The position numbers and the translations under genes were made by a program. The notes beneath the pieces are model-generated. The model worked only from the letters and a program-made list of their open reading frames with translations, searched no databases and was not told the origin of the DNA. DNA of 64,000 bases from Halarcobacter anaerophilus (GTDB lineage: Bacteria > Campylobacterota > Campylobacteria > Campylobacterales > Arcobacteraceae): assembly GCF_006459125.1 (NCBI RefSeq), contig NZ_CP041070.1, forward strand, positions 1,426,001-1,490,000, given 5' to 3'. Position 1 is the stretch's first letter. Each line of letters opens with the position of its first letter. Positions 52,291 to 62,018 of the stretch are shown here, in pieces.

Positions 52291-52344
52291 TTCTTTTCAA
52301 CAAACCTTTTAAAATGGATAATTTTTTATTATATCATAAAAGTT

Positions 52345-53070
52345 TTATTTTACAAAAATTTTTAAAGCATTTTTTAAATCTTCTTCCGTGTCTATACCGA
52401 AAGATTTAGATTCGACTTCTACCATTGCAATTTTATGACCGTTTTCAATAGCTCTTAGTTGTTCTAGTTTTTCAATTTTTTCAAGTTTTGAACTCTTTAA
52501 TTTACAAAACTCATTTAATGTTTTTTTCGTAAACCCATATATTCCTAGATGACCGTAATATGATGAATTTTCATAATGATCTCTGTGATATGGGACTTTT
52601 GCTCTTGAAAAATATATTGCGTTTGAAAATTTATCTAATACAACTTTTACAAGATTGGGATCATCTGCCAAATCTGAACTGATTTTTTTATAGCAGCTTA
52701 CGATCATGATATCTTCTTTATTCTCTTTTGCCTCTTTTACTCTGTTTATTGCCGCTTTTATGACCTCTTGTTCAATAAAAGGTTCATCTGCCTGAACATT
52801 TACGATTACTTCATCCTCTTTTAAATTTAAAAGAGTTGAAGCCTCATTTATTCTGTCTGTTCCGCTTTGATGTTCACTTGAGGTCATAACTGCTTTAAAG
52901 CCGTACTCTTTTGCTAATTCAACTACTTTTTTTGAATCTGTAGCAATTATAACATCATCTAAAGATTCAACTTGTTTAGCTGTTCTTATTACCATAGGTA
53001 AACCTAAAATATCGGCTAATATTTTATTTTCAAATCTGCTAGAATTTAGTCTTGCAGGTATAATTATCAT
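52345..53070 (-). CDS. kdsB: 3-deoxy-manno-octulosonate cytidylyltransferase
   Basis: 241 residues. Activates KDO as CMP-KDO for lipid A/LPS core synthesis. N-terminal IIIPARLNSSRFENKIL, IATDSKKV, QADEPFI and FSRAKVPYHRD match the family. The ATG at 53070 has GAAGGAAATT upstream; an in-frame ATG at 53145 lies within the preceding kinase gene. Together with lptB nearby this fits LPS synthesis and export. Confidence 0.94.
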   Translation of the reverse strand: MIIIPARLNSSRFENKILADILGLPMVIRTAKQVESLDDVIIATDSKKVVELAKEYGFKAVMTSSEHQSGTDRINEASTLLNLKEDEVIVNVQADEPFIEQEVIKAAINRVKEAKENKEDIMIVSCYKKISSDLADDPNLVKVVLDKFSNAIYFSRAKVPYHRDHYENSSYYGHLGIYGFTKKTLNEFCKLKSSKLEKIEKLEQLRAIENGHKIAMVEVESKSFGIDTEEDLKNALKIFVK

Positions 53071-53071
53071 T

Positions 53072-54571
53072 TTAATTTCCTTCTTTTTTGGGTATTGAGA
53101 TTTTAATAGTTGCCCCTTTTGAGTTATTAAACGCAGTAATAACACCTTGAAGCTGTATATTTATTATAAGTTTACTTGTATAAAGACCTAAGCCAACACC
53201 ATGTTTTTTCTCTTTTGTGGAAAAATAGGGTTCAAATATCTTATGCAAAATATTTTCATCTATACCTCTTGCATTATCTTTTATCTCAAAAATGATTTTA
53301 TCTTCATTATGATATTGAATAATTGAAATAGAACCTTTTTCTATCTCTTCTTTTTCTAATTGTTCTTTTGCATTTTCAATAACATTGACTAAAACCAGGA
53401 TAATCTCATTTTTAAGAGTATAAAAGCTGAAATCTTTGTCATATTCGATTTTTACGGTTATAAAATTGTTTTTATCTTTTAAAGCGATATTAACGGCATT
53501 GTCGATTATCTCTTTTGGATTTACCAACTCTTCTTTTGCCTCTTTTCTTAGAAAATGTTGAAAATCCTCTATGGTTTTTGAAAGGTTGCTTGCTTCATCT
53601 TTTATTTTTTCCAAAGAAGATATAGCCTCTTTTGGATCTAACTCTTCATTTAAAGTATAATCGATTTCTAATTTTTGTGCTTGTAAAGAGATTAGGTTTA
53701 AAGGTTGTCTCCATTCATGGGATAGTCTTTTTAATGTCTCCGTCATAATAGAGAGTTTTGATTGCTGAACCAAAAGATTGTTTTTCTCTAACAACTCTTC
53801 TTGGGCTTTTTTTATCTGTGCTTGAAGAATTGAAGATTCATCGTTTAAATTTATTTCGTTTGTTATATCAAATATTAAAGAGGTATATCCGATAACATCT
53901 CCATATTTGTTATACATAGGCTTTATTTTAAAACTTACCCAAAAAGGAGTTTTATCTCTTTTTACTGTTTTAAGTCTACTGCTGTACTCTTGCAGATTTT
54001 CCAAAGTATTATCAATATTTTTAAAAACAATATTATTTGTATCTTTATGAACTAAAGTCTTAAAAGAGCTTCCGATAATTTCCTCTTTTTTATATAAAAA
54101 GAGTTTCAAAAAAGCACTGCTTACTTTGGTAATATACCCATGCAGATCCATATGCATAGTTGCAACATAATCATCTAAAATCTCATCATCCGAAAATTGT
54201 GTCGTAATATCTTTTATATTTATTACAAAAAGAGGTTTGTCCAGCATTGTTGAAATTGTTGTTTTTAAGTAGACTTTTTCTTTATCTTTTCTTATACAAA
54301 TAACGTCTATTTCCGCTTTGTATTTTCTTTTTGAATCTTCAATCTTTAAAAGGTTTAAAAAAGGAGTTTTATATTCATCTTTCATAAAAGAGGTGAAGTT
54401 TTTATTAAGCAGTTCCTCTTTTAAAAAACCTAATATAGGCATAAAGGCACTGTTTACATAAATTAGTTTTGTAGATTTGTCAATAATTCCTATACCATCC
54501 CAAGAATTATTTATAATCTCTTGTAACTCTTGATTACTTTTTTTTAATTTTTCAATATCTTCTAAAGACAA
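53072..54571 (-). CDS. Cytoplasmic multi-PAS histidine kinase
   Basis: 499 residues, no clear membrane segment. Two PAS domains (about 10-125 and 130-250), coiled coil, then HisKA with RLSHEWRQPLNLISLQ, so Ser-His-Glu in place of the Ala-His-Gln seen in the other kinases here, and HATPase_c with NVIENAKEQ, DNARGI and GVGLGLYTSK. The phosphoacceptor His is kept. It ends 1 bp before the kdsB start. No receiver gene is directly adjacent; the degenerate receiver-GGDEF after kdsB could be its partner. Confidence 0.9.
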   Translation of the reverse strand: MSLEDIEKLKKSNQELQEIINNSWDGIGIIDKSTKLIYVNSAFMPILGFLKEELLNKNFTSFMKDEYKTPFLNLLKIEDSKRKYKAEIDVICIRKDKEKVYLKTTISTMLDKPLFVINIKDITTQFSDDEILDDYVATMHMDLHGYITKVSSAFLKLFLYKKEEIIGSSFKTLVHKDTNNIVFKNIDNTLENLQEYSSRLKTVKRDKTPFWVSFKIKPMYNKYGDVIGYTSLIFDITNEINLNDESSILQAQIKKAQEELLEKNNLLVQQSKLSIMTETLKRLSHEWRQPLNLISLQAQKLEIDYTLNEELDPKEAISSLEKIKDEASNLSKTIEDFQHFLRKEAKEELVNPKEIIDNAVNIALKDKNNFITVKIEYDKDFSFYTLKNEIILVLVNVIENAKEQLEKEEIEKGSISIIQYHNEDKIIFEIKDNARGIDENILHKIFEPYFSTKEKKHGVGLGLYTSKLIINIQLQGVITAFNNSKGATIKISIPKKEGN

Positions 54572-54643
54572 TACGAAACCTTGTTTTTAAGTCATATTAT
54601 TATATTATAAAATCTTTAAAGAAGAATATGAAAGAAGATAATA

Positions 54644-57328
54644 ATGAAGAAAACTATTACAATAATTGATACATTTGGATTTTTATTTAGAAGTTATTTC
54701 GCTCTTCCCCCGCTAAAATCAAAAGATGGATTTCCTACAGGATTATTAACAGGTTTTATGAATTTTGTTTCAAATATAGGTAAAGATTTTCAAACAGATT
54801 ATTTGGTTTTTGCATTAGATGCAAAAGGTGATACCTTTAGAAATGAAATATATGACAAATATAAAGCACATAGACCCGATGTTCCAGAAGATTTACTAAA
54901 ACAACTTCCTGTTGCCATTGAATGGATAGAAAAAATGGGATTTGAAACAGCAATGAAAACCGGATTTGAAGCAGATGATATAGTAGCTTCCATAGCAAAT
55001 GATGCAAAACAAAAAGGTTTGGAAGTTAGAATCGTTTCTCATGATAAAGATTTATATCAGTTAATAGATGATGACAGAGTCTATCTTTTCGATCCTATTA
55101 AAAAAGACGTGATAAATGAAGATAAATGTTTTCATAAATACGGTGTAAGACCTTCCCAGTTTATAGATTATCAATCTTTATTAGGAGATAGCGCCGATAA
55201 TGTTCCCGGAGTAAAAGGAGTCGGAGCAAAAACTGCACAGGCTTTGATTCAAGAGTACGGCTCTTTGGATAATATTTACGAGAATTTGGAAAATATAGAA
55301 AAAACAAGATGGAAAAACCTTCTAACAGAAGGCAAAGAGATGGCTTATATCTCAAAACAGTTAGTTACTTTAAAAACAGATTGTCATTTTATAGATGAGA
55401 TAGAAAACTATGAACTGCCAAATGAAAATCCTATACTGAAAATTGCAGATACTCTTTTAGAATTTGATTTAAAAAGAATTGTAGATAGAGTAAATAAAGA
55501 CGGTTTGACTTATAAAACAAAACTTCCTAAAGATGAAGAAAAAAACGAAGAGTTTGAATATATTCTTTTAAACGATAAAAATAGATTAAATGAGGTTATA
55601 GACTCAATTGCGGAAGATAAAATAGTGGCTTTTGATACGGAAACTACCGATATTGATACTAAAAATGCTTCTTTAGTCGGTTTCTCTTTTGCTTTTGAAG
55701 AAAATAAAGCTTATTATGTTCCTGTAAATCATCAATATTTGGGAGTACCTGAACAAATAGATAAAACAACTGCAAGAGAGGCAATTTCTAAATTAAATAA
55801 TAAAAAATTAGTTTTGCAAAATTTTAAATATGATTATGTAATAGTAAAAAATGAGTTGGATTTAAAATTAAAATTATATGCAGATACAATGATTTTAGCT
55901 TGGCTTTTTAACAGTAATGAAAAAGTAGGGTTAGATGCTTTGGCTTTAAGATATTTTAACCATAAAATGATAGCTTTTAAAGAGGTTGTAAAAAGAGGAG
56001 AGAACTTCTCAAATGTTGAAATAGAACAAGCTTGTAATTATGCAGCCGAAGATGCTCTTTTTACATATAAAATCTATTTTAGACTTTTAAAAGCATTTAA
56101 AGAGATTCAAGCAGAACATTTGGTTAAAATAGCTCATGAGTATGAATTTGATTTTATTTACGTTCTTGAAAATATGGAAAGCAACGGAATTAAAATAGAT
56201 ATTGAAAAGTTAAAAGAGCTAAAACAAAAAAGCAATCTTTATATTCAAGAATTAACATCTAAAATATATGAAAAAGCAGCTTGCGAATTTAATATAAATT
56301 CTCCTAAACAATTAGGAAATATTCTTTTTGAACAGCTAAAACTTCCCCCTTCAAAAAAGACAAAAAGCGGATACAGTACAAATGAGGTTGTTCTTCAAAA
56401 ACTAAAAGATGAACATGAGATTATTCCTCTGCTTTTGGACTACAGAGAGTCTTTCAAACTTCAATCAACATATATAGAACCTCTTCTTGAATTAGGTTTG
56501 AAAAATGAAGAGAATAGAATCTATACTTCATTTTTACAAACAGGAACTGCAACAGGAAGATTAAGTTCAAAAAATCCGAATTTACAAAATATTCCAGTAA
56601 GAAGTAAAGCTGGAGCGGAGATAAGAAGTGCATTTATACCAAAAGAGGGGTATAAATTAGTGGGAATTGATTATTCTCAAATAGAGCTTAGACTTCTAGC
56701 TCACTATAGTCAAGATGAGGCTTTGGTTGAAGCTTTTAAAGAGGGTAAAGATATACATAGACAAACAGCCGTTAAAATTTTCGGAGAAGAGTTGGCTGAT
56801 TCTAAAAGATCAATTGCAAAATCTATTAATTTCGGACTTCTTTACGGAATGGGAAGCAGAAAACTTGGTGATACTTTGGGAATACCCGCAAAAGAGGCAA
56901 AACAGTATATTGATGCCTATTTTGAAAACTTCGTAAGTGTAAAAGAGTATTTGAAATCAATTGAAAACAAAGCTTTGGAAAACGGTTTTGTTGAAACTTT
57001 ATTAGGAAGAAGAAGAGTCTTTGATTTTGATTCTGCAAATGCAATGATGAAAGCAGCCTTTTTAAGAGAATCCGTAAATACACTTTTTCAAGGAAGTGCA
57101 GCAGATTTAATAAAACTTGCAATGCTTGAAATTTATAAAAGATTCAAAAACAGCAGTGAAGTTAAGATGTTATTGCAAATCCACGATGAACTTATTTTTG
57201 AAGTAAAAGAAGAAAAAGCAGATAAAATAACAGAAGAGATAGCAGAAGTAATGGAAAATATTTATAAGCTGAAAGTTCCTTTAAAGGTCTCTAAAAGTAT
57301 AGGAATGTCATGGCAAGAGCTAAAATAA
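54644..57328 (+). CDS. polA: DNA polymerase I
   Basis: 894 residues with all three domains. N-terminal 5' nuclease (ALDAKGDTFRNEIYDKYK, GFEADDIVAS, GDSADNVPGVKGVG), a 3'-5' exonuclease that keeps its metal residues (VAFDTETTDID; NFKYDY; NYAAEDALFTY), and the polymerase with GIDYSQIELRLLAHYS, KSINFGLLYGMG and QIHDELIFEV. The exonuclease Asp/Glu residues, lost in some bacteria, are present. Involved in repair and Okazaki processing. Confidence 0.97.
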   Translation: MKKTITIIDTFGFLFRSYFALPPLKSKDGFPTGLLTGFMNFVSNIGKDFQTDYLVFALDAKGDTFRNEIYDKYKAHRPDVPEDLLKQLPVAIEWIEKMGFETAMKTGFEADDIVASIANDAKQKGLEVRIVSHDKDLYQLIDDDRVYLFDPIKKDVINEDKCFHKYGVRPSQFIDYQSLLGDSADNVPGVKGVGAKTAQALIQEYGSLDNIYENLENIEKTRWKNLLTEGKEMAYISKQLVTLKTDCHFIDEIENYELPNENPILKIADTLLEFDLKRIVDRVNKDGLTYKTKLPKDEEKNEEFEYILLNDKNRLNEVIDSIAEDKIVAFDTETTDIDTKNASLVGFSFAFEENKAYYVPVNHQYLGVPEQIDKTTAREAISKLNNKKLVLQNFKYDYVIVKNELDLKLKLYADTMILAWLFNSNEKVGLDALALRYFNHKMIAFKEVVKRGENFSNVEIEQACNYAAEDALFTYKIYFRLLKAFKEIQAEHLVKIAHEYEFDFIYVLENMESNGIKIDIEKLKELKQKSNLYIQELTSKIYEKAACEFNINSPKQLGNILFEQLKLPPSKKTKSGYSTNEVVLQKLKDEHEIIPLLLDYRESFKLQSTYIEPLLELGLKNEENRIYTSFLQTGTATGRLSSKNPNLQNIPVRSKAGAEIRSAFIPKEGYKLVGIDYSQIELRLLAHYSQDEALVEAFKEGKDIHRQTAVKIFGEELADSKRSIAKSINFGLLYGMGSRKLGDTLGIPAKEAKQYIDAYFENFVSVKEYLKSIENKALENGFVETLLGRRRVFDFDSANAMMKAAFLRESVNTLFQGSAADLIKLAMLEIYKRFKNSSEVKMLLQIHDELIFEVKEEKADKITEEIAEVMENIYKLKVPLKVSKSIGMSWQELK

Positions 57329-57430
57329 AAGGGAATATGTACTTTTTTTTTATTTTTTAATAATTTTCTTTTGACTTTTGGATACATTTTTGTTAAAATA
57401 AATTTTAAAATATTTACAAAAGAGTGAAAT

Positions 57431-58132
57431 ATGATTAAAACGTTAAAAAATATCAGAAAACTATACAATGCGAAATTACTTTTCGTAACAAATGACAACA
57501 ACTTGCATAATACGATACAAAATGAGTTTGACGAGTATTTCAAAGAGTTAACTTTAGTTAGCAGTTCTAAAGAAGCAGTTGAGAAAATTGATGAAAATAG
57601 TTTTGATATGATAATTATTGATACAGACGTAGAGGCTAAAAATTTTGAAGAAGCATGTAGCGAAATTACGACTGCTGCTCCTTCTCTTCCTAAAATAATT
57701 ATTTCAGACAGTGATAAAAACGATGATATAGTTACAGCAATAAACAACAGTGCATATACCTTTATAACAAAACCTTTAAAATCTATTGATATAAAACTTG
57801 CCGTAATAATGTGTTTAAACCAAACAAAAAGAGGTGACAAAATCGAGTTTCAACACGGCATATATTTTGATGAATATCGAGATCAGTTTTTCAGACCGGG
57901 CGGAATCTTAATTGACTTTACCAGATTAGAAAAAGGTTTTATGAAACTGCTTATTTCTAAAAAAGGTGAAATCATAGATTATGATACAATTAAAAATGTT
58001 GTTTGGAAAGGTAAAAATATGTCTATTTATACAATGAGAAATATTGTAAATAAAATTAGGCAAAAAACTTACTATGAAATCATAAAAAATCATTCAAACA
58101 AAGGTTATATAATAGACGAAATCCAAAAATAA
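57431..58132 (+). CDS. Atypical OmpR-like response regulator
   Basis: 233 residues: a receiver-like domain (about 10-135) and a winged-helix-like C-terminus (about 150-233; IYTMRNIVNKIRQKTYYE). The site of the acidic pair reads LLFVTNDNN, so the usual Glu-Asp pair is altered; an Asp (IIIDTD) and a Lys (FITKPLK) remain. Mg-dependent phosphorylation may be weak or absent. No kinase is adjacent. It leads a run of four closely spaced genes ending with the PAS receiver at 58605. Confidence 0.85.
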   Translation: MIKTLKNIRKLYNAKLLFVTNDNNLHNTIQNEFDEYFKELTLVSSSKEAVEKIDENSFDMIIIDTDVEAKNFEEACSEITTAAPSLPKIIISDSDKNDDIVTAINNSAYTFITKPLKSIDIKLAVIMCLNQTKRGDKIEFQHGIYFDEYRDQFFRPGGILIDFTRLEKGFMKLLISKKGEIIDYDTIKNVVWKGKNMSIYTMRNIVNKIRQKTYYEIIKNHSNKGYIIDEIQK

Positions 58133-58169
58133 CCATTTGCTTCTTGATAATTTTAATAAAGAAGAATTT

Positions 58170-58367
58170 ATGGAAGAAAAAATTGTATCTAAAGAGGAGC
58201 TGATTCAACTTTTTGAAGAGGGCAAAATGATTGATTCAGGCAAGGGTTGGATGATGGGAGACATAGAAGTTGAAATAATCGCTCTTCATGAAGTTGATCC
58301 TAAGTTTCTACAAGATGTAACAAACGCTAAATTTTATAAATTAATACCAAAAAAGGGGAATCGATAA
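58170..58367 (+). CDS. 65-residue acidic protein, function unknown
   Basis: Small protein with no signal peptide or cysteine, mixed charge and a C-terminal basic end. The ATG at 58170 has AAAGAAGAA before it; a TTG at 58137 would add 11 residues. Its stop overlaps the next ATG by one base (TAATG). It holds GWMMGDIEVEI in the middle. I do not recognise a family. Tight packing between the atypical regulator and a zinc-ribbon gene suggests joint expression. Confidence 0.65.
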   Translation: MEEKIVSKEELIQLFEEGKMIDSGKGWMMGDIEVEIIALHEVDPKFLQDVTNAKFYKLIPKKGNR

Positions 58368-58627
58368 TGTCACACTGTCCATATTGTGGAAAAAAGATAG
58401 CAATGAGCAAAGCATTTTGCTCAAGAAGTTGTAAAGAGAACTATTTTCAGCTGATTGCAATTCAAGTTCCAAAACCATTTCTAAAAAGAATTTTTGTTTT
58501 TAGTACTCCCGAAGAGAGAGAAAAAGAGATAGAAAACTTTGCAAATAGACATGGCTGGAGAATTGACTTACTGCAAAAAAAGATAGATGAATTAGCAGTA
58601 GAATATGGATTTGTTGAAACAAAATAA
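58367..58627 (+). CDS. Small zinc-ribbon protein
   Basis: 86 residues. An N-terminal CPYCGKKIAMSKAFCSRSC zinc ribbon (Cys at 4, 7, 18, 22) is followed by a charged helical tail that may pack as a coiled coil. AAGGGGAA is the ribosome site. Similar CxxC/CxxxC N-termini occur in DUF2116-like small proteins. It could bind nucleic acid or the neighbouring regulator. The next gene begins 23 bp inside its 3' end. Confidence 0.75.
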   Translation: MSHCPYCGKKIAMSKAFCSRSCKENYFQLIAIQVPKPFLKRIFVFSTPEEREKEIENFANRHGWRIDLLQKKIDELAVEYGFVETK

Positions 58628-59894
58628 TAGCTCTTTTAATAGTAATGTTTTAAATCAAGCTAAAATATTATATGTTGAAGATGATGAATTAATAAGAAAA
58701 GAGACTCTGAATATTTTTGAAAACTTTTTCAAAAAGGTTTATGTTGCACAAGATGGAAAAGAGGGATTAGATTCTTACTATAAAAATAGAGACAAAATTG
58801 ATATTATCTTAACAGATATAAATATGCCCAATATGAACGGTATTGAGCTTATATCAAAAGTAAGAGAAGAGGATTTTGAACTGCCTATTTTGGTAGTCAC
58901 TGCTTTTAACGATGTTTCCTTGTTGATAAAACTTATAAAATTAAACGTATCGGATTATATACTTAAACCGATGCAGATGAACTCGACTTTAAAAGTTATT
59001 GATAAAATAGTAACTAATAGATTTAATCAAAAGCTTGTATTTAAACAAAAAAATGAACTTCAAATATATAAAGATATTTTAGATAAAGAAAACCTTGTCA
59101 GTGAAACTGATTTAAAAGGCATAATAACCTATGCAAATGATATTTTCTGTGAAGTTTCGGGCTATTCAAAAGAAGAACTAATAGGTGCAAATCATAATAT
59201 AGTCAGACATCCGGATGTTTCTCCTAAAGTATATAAAAAACTGTGGGAAACGATTCAAGCAAAAAAAGTTTGGAAAGGGAAAATTAAAAACAGGGCAAAA
59301 GACGGAACTCCTTATTATGTAAAAGCAACGATTTTCCCCATACTTGATGAAAATGAAAATATTGAAAAATATGTTGCCAGTAGATTTCTAATAACAGAAG
59401 ATGAAGAAGAGAGACATAAATTAAAGAAATATATAGTTCATCAAAAATCTCAACAGATAAAATATGAAAAACAATTACAAGAAGATTTTGACGATGCTTT
59501 ACATTATGCAAAAATGCAAAAAGATAAGCAGGTTGCAAATTTTATTCATGAATTAAATGAGCAGATTAAAAGTTTAAGAGGAAAGAACTCAGACAATAAA
59601 GGAAGAATCCTATTTTTAGAAAATCAATTAAAAGATGCTGTAGATAAAAATGAAAATATGGTGAAGAACTATCAGGAAAAAGTAGAAAAACTGCATACAA
59701 CAGCAATAAAAGCAGCAGAAGAGTATCAAAGAATTAAAAAAAGAGATGATATTATCACAGAAAAATTAGAAAAATCTCAAGAAGCCATAAAGACTCTTCA
59801 AGGTTATATTGACGAGTACAGAAAGAAAATAAGTAATTTAGAAGATGTAATTGCTTCTTATGAAAAAGATAAAGCTAAAAAGAGTAATACTTAA
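58605..59894 (+). CDS. Receiver with Aer-like PAS and C-terminal coiled coil
   Basis: 429 residues: a receiver (about 15-135) with YVEDDEL, phosphoacceptor Asp in [13 protein letters not shown] and Lys in YILKPMQ; a PAS domain (about 155-270) with VSGYSKEELIGANHNIVRHP and WKGKIKNRAKDGTPYYVKA, strikingly like the FAD-binding PAS of the aerotaxis receptor Aer; then ~150 residues of coiled coil. No enzymatic output or DNA-binding domain. A redox-sensing adaptor is likely; inference. It starts within the zinc-ribbon gene and converges with lgt. Confidence 0.88.
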   Translation: MDLLKQNNSSFNSNVLNQAKILYVEDDELIRKETLNIFENFFKKVYVAQDGKEGLDSYYKNRDKIDIILTDINMPNMNGIELISKVREEDFELPILVVTAFNDVSLLIKLIKLNVSDYILKPMQMNSTLKVIDKIVTNRFNQKLVFKQKNELQIYKDILDKENLVSETDLKGIITYANDIFCEVSGYSKEELIGANHNIVRHPDVSPKVYKKLWETIQAKKVWKGKIKNRAKDGTPYYVKATIFPILDENENIEKYVASRFLITEDEEERHKLKKYIVHQKSQQIKYEKQLQEDFDDALHYAKMQKDKQVANFIHELNEQIKSLRGKNSDNKGRILFLENQLKDAVDKNENMVKNYQEKVEKLHTTAIKAAEEYQRIKKRDDIITEKLEKSQEAIKTLQGYIDEYRKKISNLEDVIASYEKDKAKKSNT

Positions 59895-60706
59895 ACCCTT
59901 TTTTTCTTTTTCATAATAAAAAGAATAAAAACACAAATAAGGGCAAATAGTGCAGATAAAAGCATTCCTTGTGTTAACCATCCTCCATATATAAATCCTA
60001 GTTGAATATCAGGTTCTCTAAAGAATTCGGCAATAATTCTAGCAATTGAGTATAAAAGTCCGTACATTATTGCCAATTGACCGTCAAATTTTTTTCTTTT
60101 TCTATATATAAAAAGAATTATAAAAATTAAAATTCCTTCTAAAAATCCTTCATAAAGTTGAGAAGGGTGTCTTAATACGTCATTTACATAAATTCCCCAA
60201 GGAACATCTGTAACTCTTCCTACTAACTCTTGATTAAAAAAGTTACCTAATCTTCCGAAAATATAAGCAGCAGAGATTCCTAAAACCGAAATATCCGTTA
60301 AAAACCAGAAAGAGACCTTATGTCTTTTACAAAAGATTAAAGAGGCTATTAAAAAACCGATAAATGCCCCATGATAACTCATTCCTGAGATTCCTGCATA
60401 AACGCCGTCAATAAAAGGATTAAAGATTTGCCAAGGATGGCTTAGATAATAGGCAGTATGAGTATCGTAAAAAAGAATATAACCTAATCTAGCACCTAAA
60501 ATAACACCGATTTCTGCCCACCAAACATAAGAATCAAAAAGTTCGTTTGAAATAGGAAGTTTATCATGTTTTATAAACCATTTTGCTATAAAAATAGCAG
60601 AAAGCAGGGCAAGAGCATACATTATCCCGTACCAATGTACGGCAATTGAACCTAAGTTAAAAGCTACAGGGTTAAAATGTGAGTATATATGCTGCCAAAA
60701 TTCCAA
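59891..60706 (-). CDS. lgt: Prolipoprotein diacylglyceryl transferase
   Basis: 271 residues, about seven membrane segments. Transfers diacylglycerol to the lipobox cysteine of prolipoproteins, such as the one at 46493. The family signature GRLGNFFNQELVGR and the N-terminal HWYGIMYALA, with GMSYHGAFIG, are clear. It overlaps the convergent PAS receiver gene by 4 bp. Confidence 0.95.
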   Translation of the reverse strand: MEFWQHIYSHFNPVAFNLGSIAVHWYGIMYALALLSAIFIAKWFIKHDKLPISNELFDSYVWWAEIGVILGARLGYILFYDTHTAYYLSHPWQIFNPFIDGVYAGISGMSYHGAFIGFLIASLIFCKRHKVSFWFLTDISVLGISAAYIFGRLGNFFNQELVGRVTDVPWGIYVNDVLRHPSQLYEGFLEGILIFIILFIYRKRKKFDGQLAIMYGLLYSIARIIAEFFREPDIQLGFIYGGWLTQGMLLSALFALICVFILFIMKKKKRV

Positions 60707-60716
60707 AATATTTTTC

Positions 60717-62018
60717 CTAATCCTCTAAAGCTTGGGCAATAAGTTCTATTGGATTTTTAAACTCAACATTTACATCTGCTTGATGTAAAGAGTTTGTTAT
60801 TTGCATTCTACAGGCACTACATTCTGCACTTACAATTTGTGCTTGAGTCTCTTTTATCATGGCTGCTTTTGGAGTTCCTGCTGCTTTTGCAAAATGGTAT
60901 TTTTCTGTTTGCATAGTAACTCCACCGAAACCGCAACATCTGTTTGGGTCACTCATCTCTTTTAAAACATAGTTTTGTTTTAAAAGTTCTCTTGGTTCAT
61001 GCCAGACTCCTTGCATTTTTTTTGCATGGCAAGGATCATGATAGGTTATTACTTCATTGAAATGTTTATTTGATTTTGTAAGCAACTCTTTTAATCTTGT
61101 ATTGTTTTCAAGCCATTTTGTCGCCAAAAATACTTTTTTAGCTATTTTAGAGGCTCTTTGTTTCCATTCTGGCTGATCATGTAAATAGTGTTCCCAGTCT
61201 TGGTTAATCATAGCTGAACAAGTAGCTTCAGGGATAACTATTGCATCAACTTCATCTATCCAAGTTTCGAAATACTCTATATTTTTTTTAACAAGATAAT
61301 CAACTGTATCAAAATCTCCCGTAAAATAAGCAGGTGCACCGCAACAAAGCTGTTTTTTGGGAATAAAAATATCTAAATCAAGTTTTTTTAAAATTTTAAC
61401 CAAACTGTCACCTGTATTTGTATAGGTATAATTACTCATACATCCTATAAAAATAGCGACTCTGTTTTTTTTACCTTCTTCAATAATTTTATTTTTAGCC
61501 GGGATATTCTCAGGGTATTTATTTAAAAAACTTTTTGAATCGGCATAAGGTAAAGCTCTGTCTTTTTTTACAATAGGCAAAGAAAATCTAGGAAGCGCAC
61601 TTTGCTTTTTATTATCAAGTTTTAAAGCACAGGTTTGAAACATCCATCCAAGTTTTGATAAAAAGTCCATAGTTTTTCTATGTCTTAAAAGAAAGAAAAA
61701 AAGTTTTTTATACCAAGCAAGTCCGTATTTTTTTCTAATATCGTTTCTTACTTGTTCTATTATCATATCTGTAGGCAGATCATTTGGGCAAACTTCTACG
61801 CAATTTGTACATAAAAAGCATGATTCAAAGATATCTTTTGCTGTTTTATCAAGCTCTAATTCATCTCTTTTATAAGCTCCTAAAAGGTCAATAAATCCTC
61901 TTGGGCTTGTTGTTTCATCTTGGTTTACATTGAAGATTGTACAAACAGGTTTACATTTACCGCACTTTACACAATCATCACTTATTTTAGTATAATCAAA
62001 TTTTTCAATCTCGCTCAT
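60717..62018 (-). CDS. Fe-S oxidoreductase subunit, GlcF/GlpC-like with two CCG domains
   Basis: 433 residues. Two N-terminal [4Fe-4S] motifs (CVKCGKCKPVC and CFLCTNCVEVCP), then two CCG domains (CCGAPAY and CCGFGGV) as in GlcF, GlpC and heterodisulfide reductase HdrB. It passes electrons from a flavin dehydrogenase to quinones or another carrier. The flavoprotein partner is not in the window, so the substrate is open. Its start shares a base with the hemN stop, so the two are probably one transcript. Confidence 0.88.
   Translation of the reverse strand: MSEIEKFDYTKISDDCVKCGKCKPVCTIFNVNQDETTSPRGFIDLLGAYKRDELELDKTAKDIFESCFLCTNCVEVCPNDLPTDMIIEQVRNDIRKKYGLAWYKKLFFFLLRHRKTMDFLSKLGWMFQTCALKLDNKKQSALPRFSLPIVKKDRALPYADSKSFLNKYPENIPAKNKIIEEGKKNRVAIFIGCMSNYTYTNTGDSLVKILKKLDLDIFIPKKQLCCGAPAYFTGDFDTVDYLVKKNIEYFETWIDEVDAIVIPEATCSAMINQDWEHYLHDQPEWKQRASKIAKKVFLATKWLENNTRLKELLTKSNKHFNEVITYHDPCHAKKMQGVWHEPRELLKQNYVLKEMSDPNRCCGFGGVTMQTEKYHFAKAAGTPKAAMIKETQAQIVSAECSACRMQITNSLHQADVNVEFKNPIELIAQALED

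Noticed and set aside
57262-57840. Long open frame on the minus strand across the polA end and the atypical regulator
   Set aside because: It lies antisense to two well-supported genes and has no family resemblance or ribosome site.
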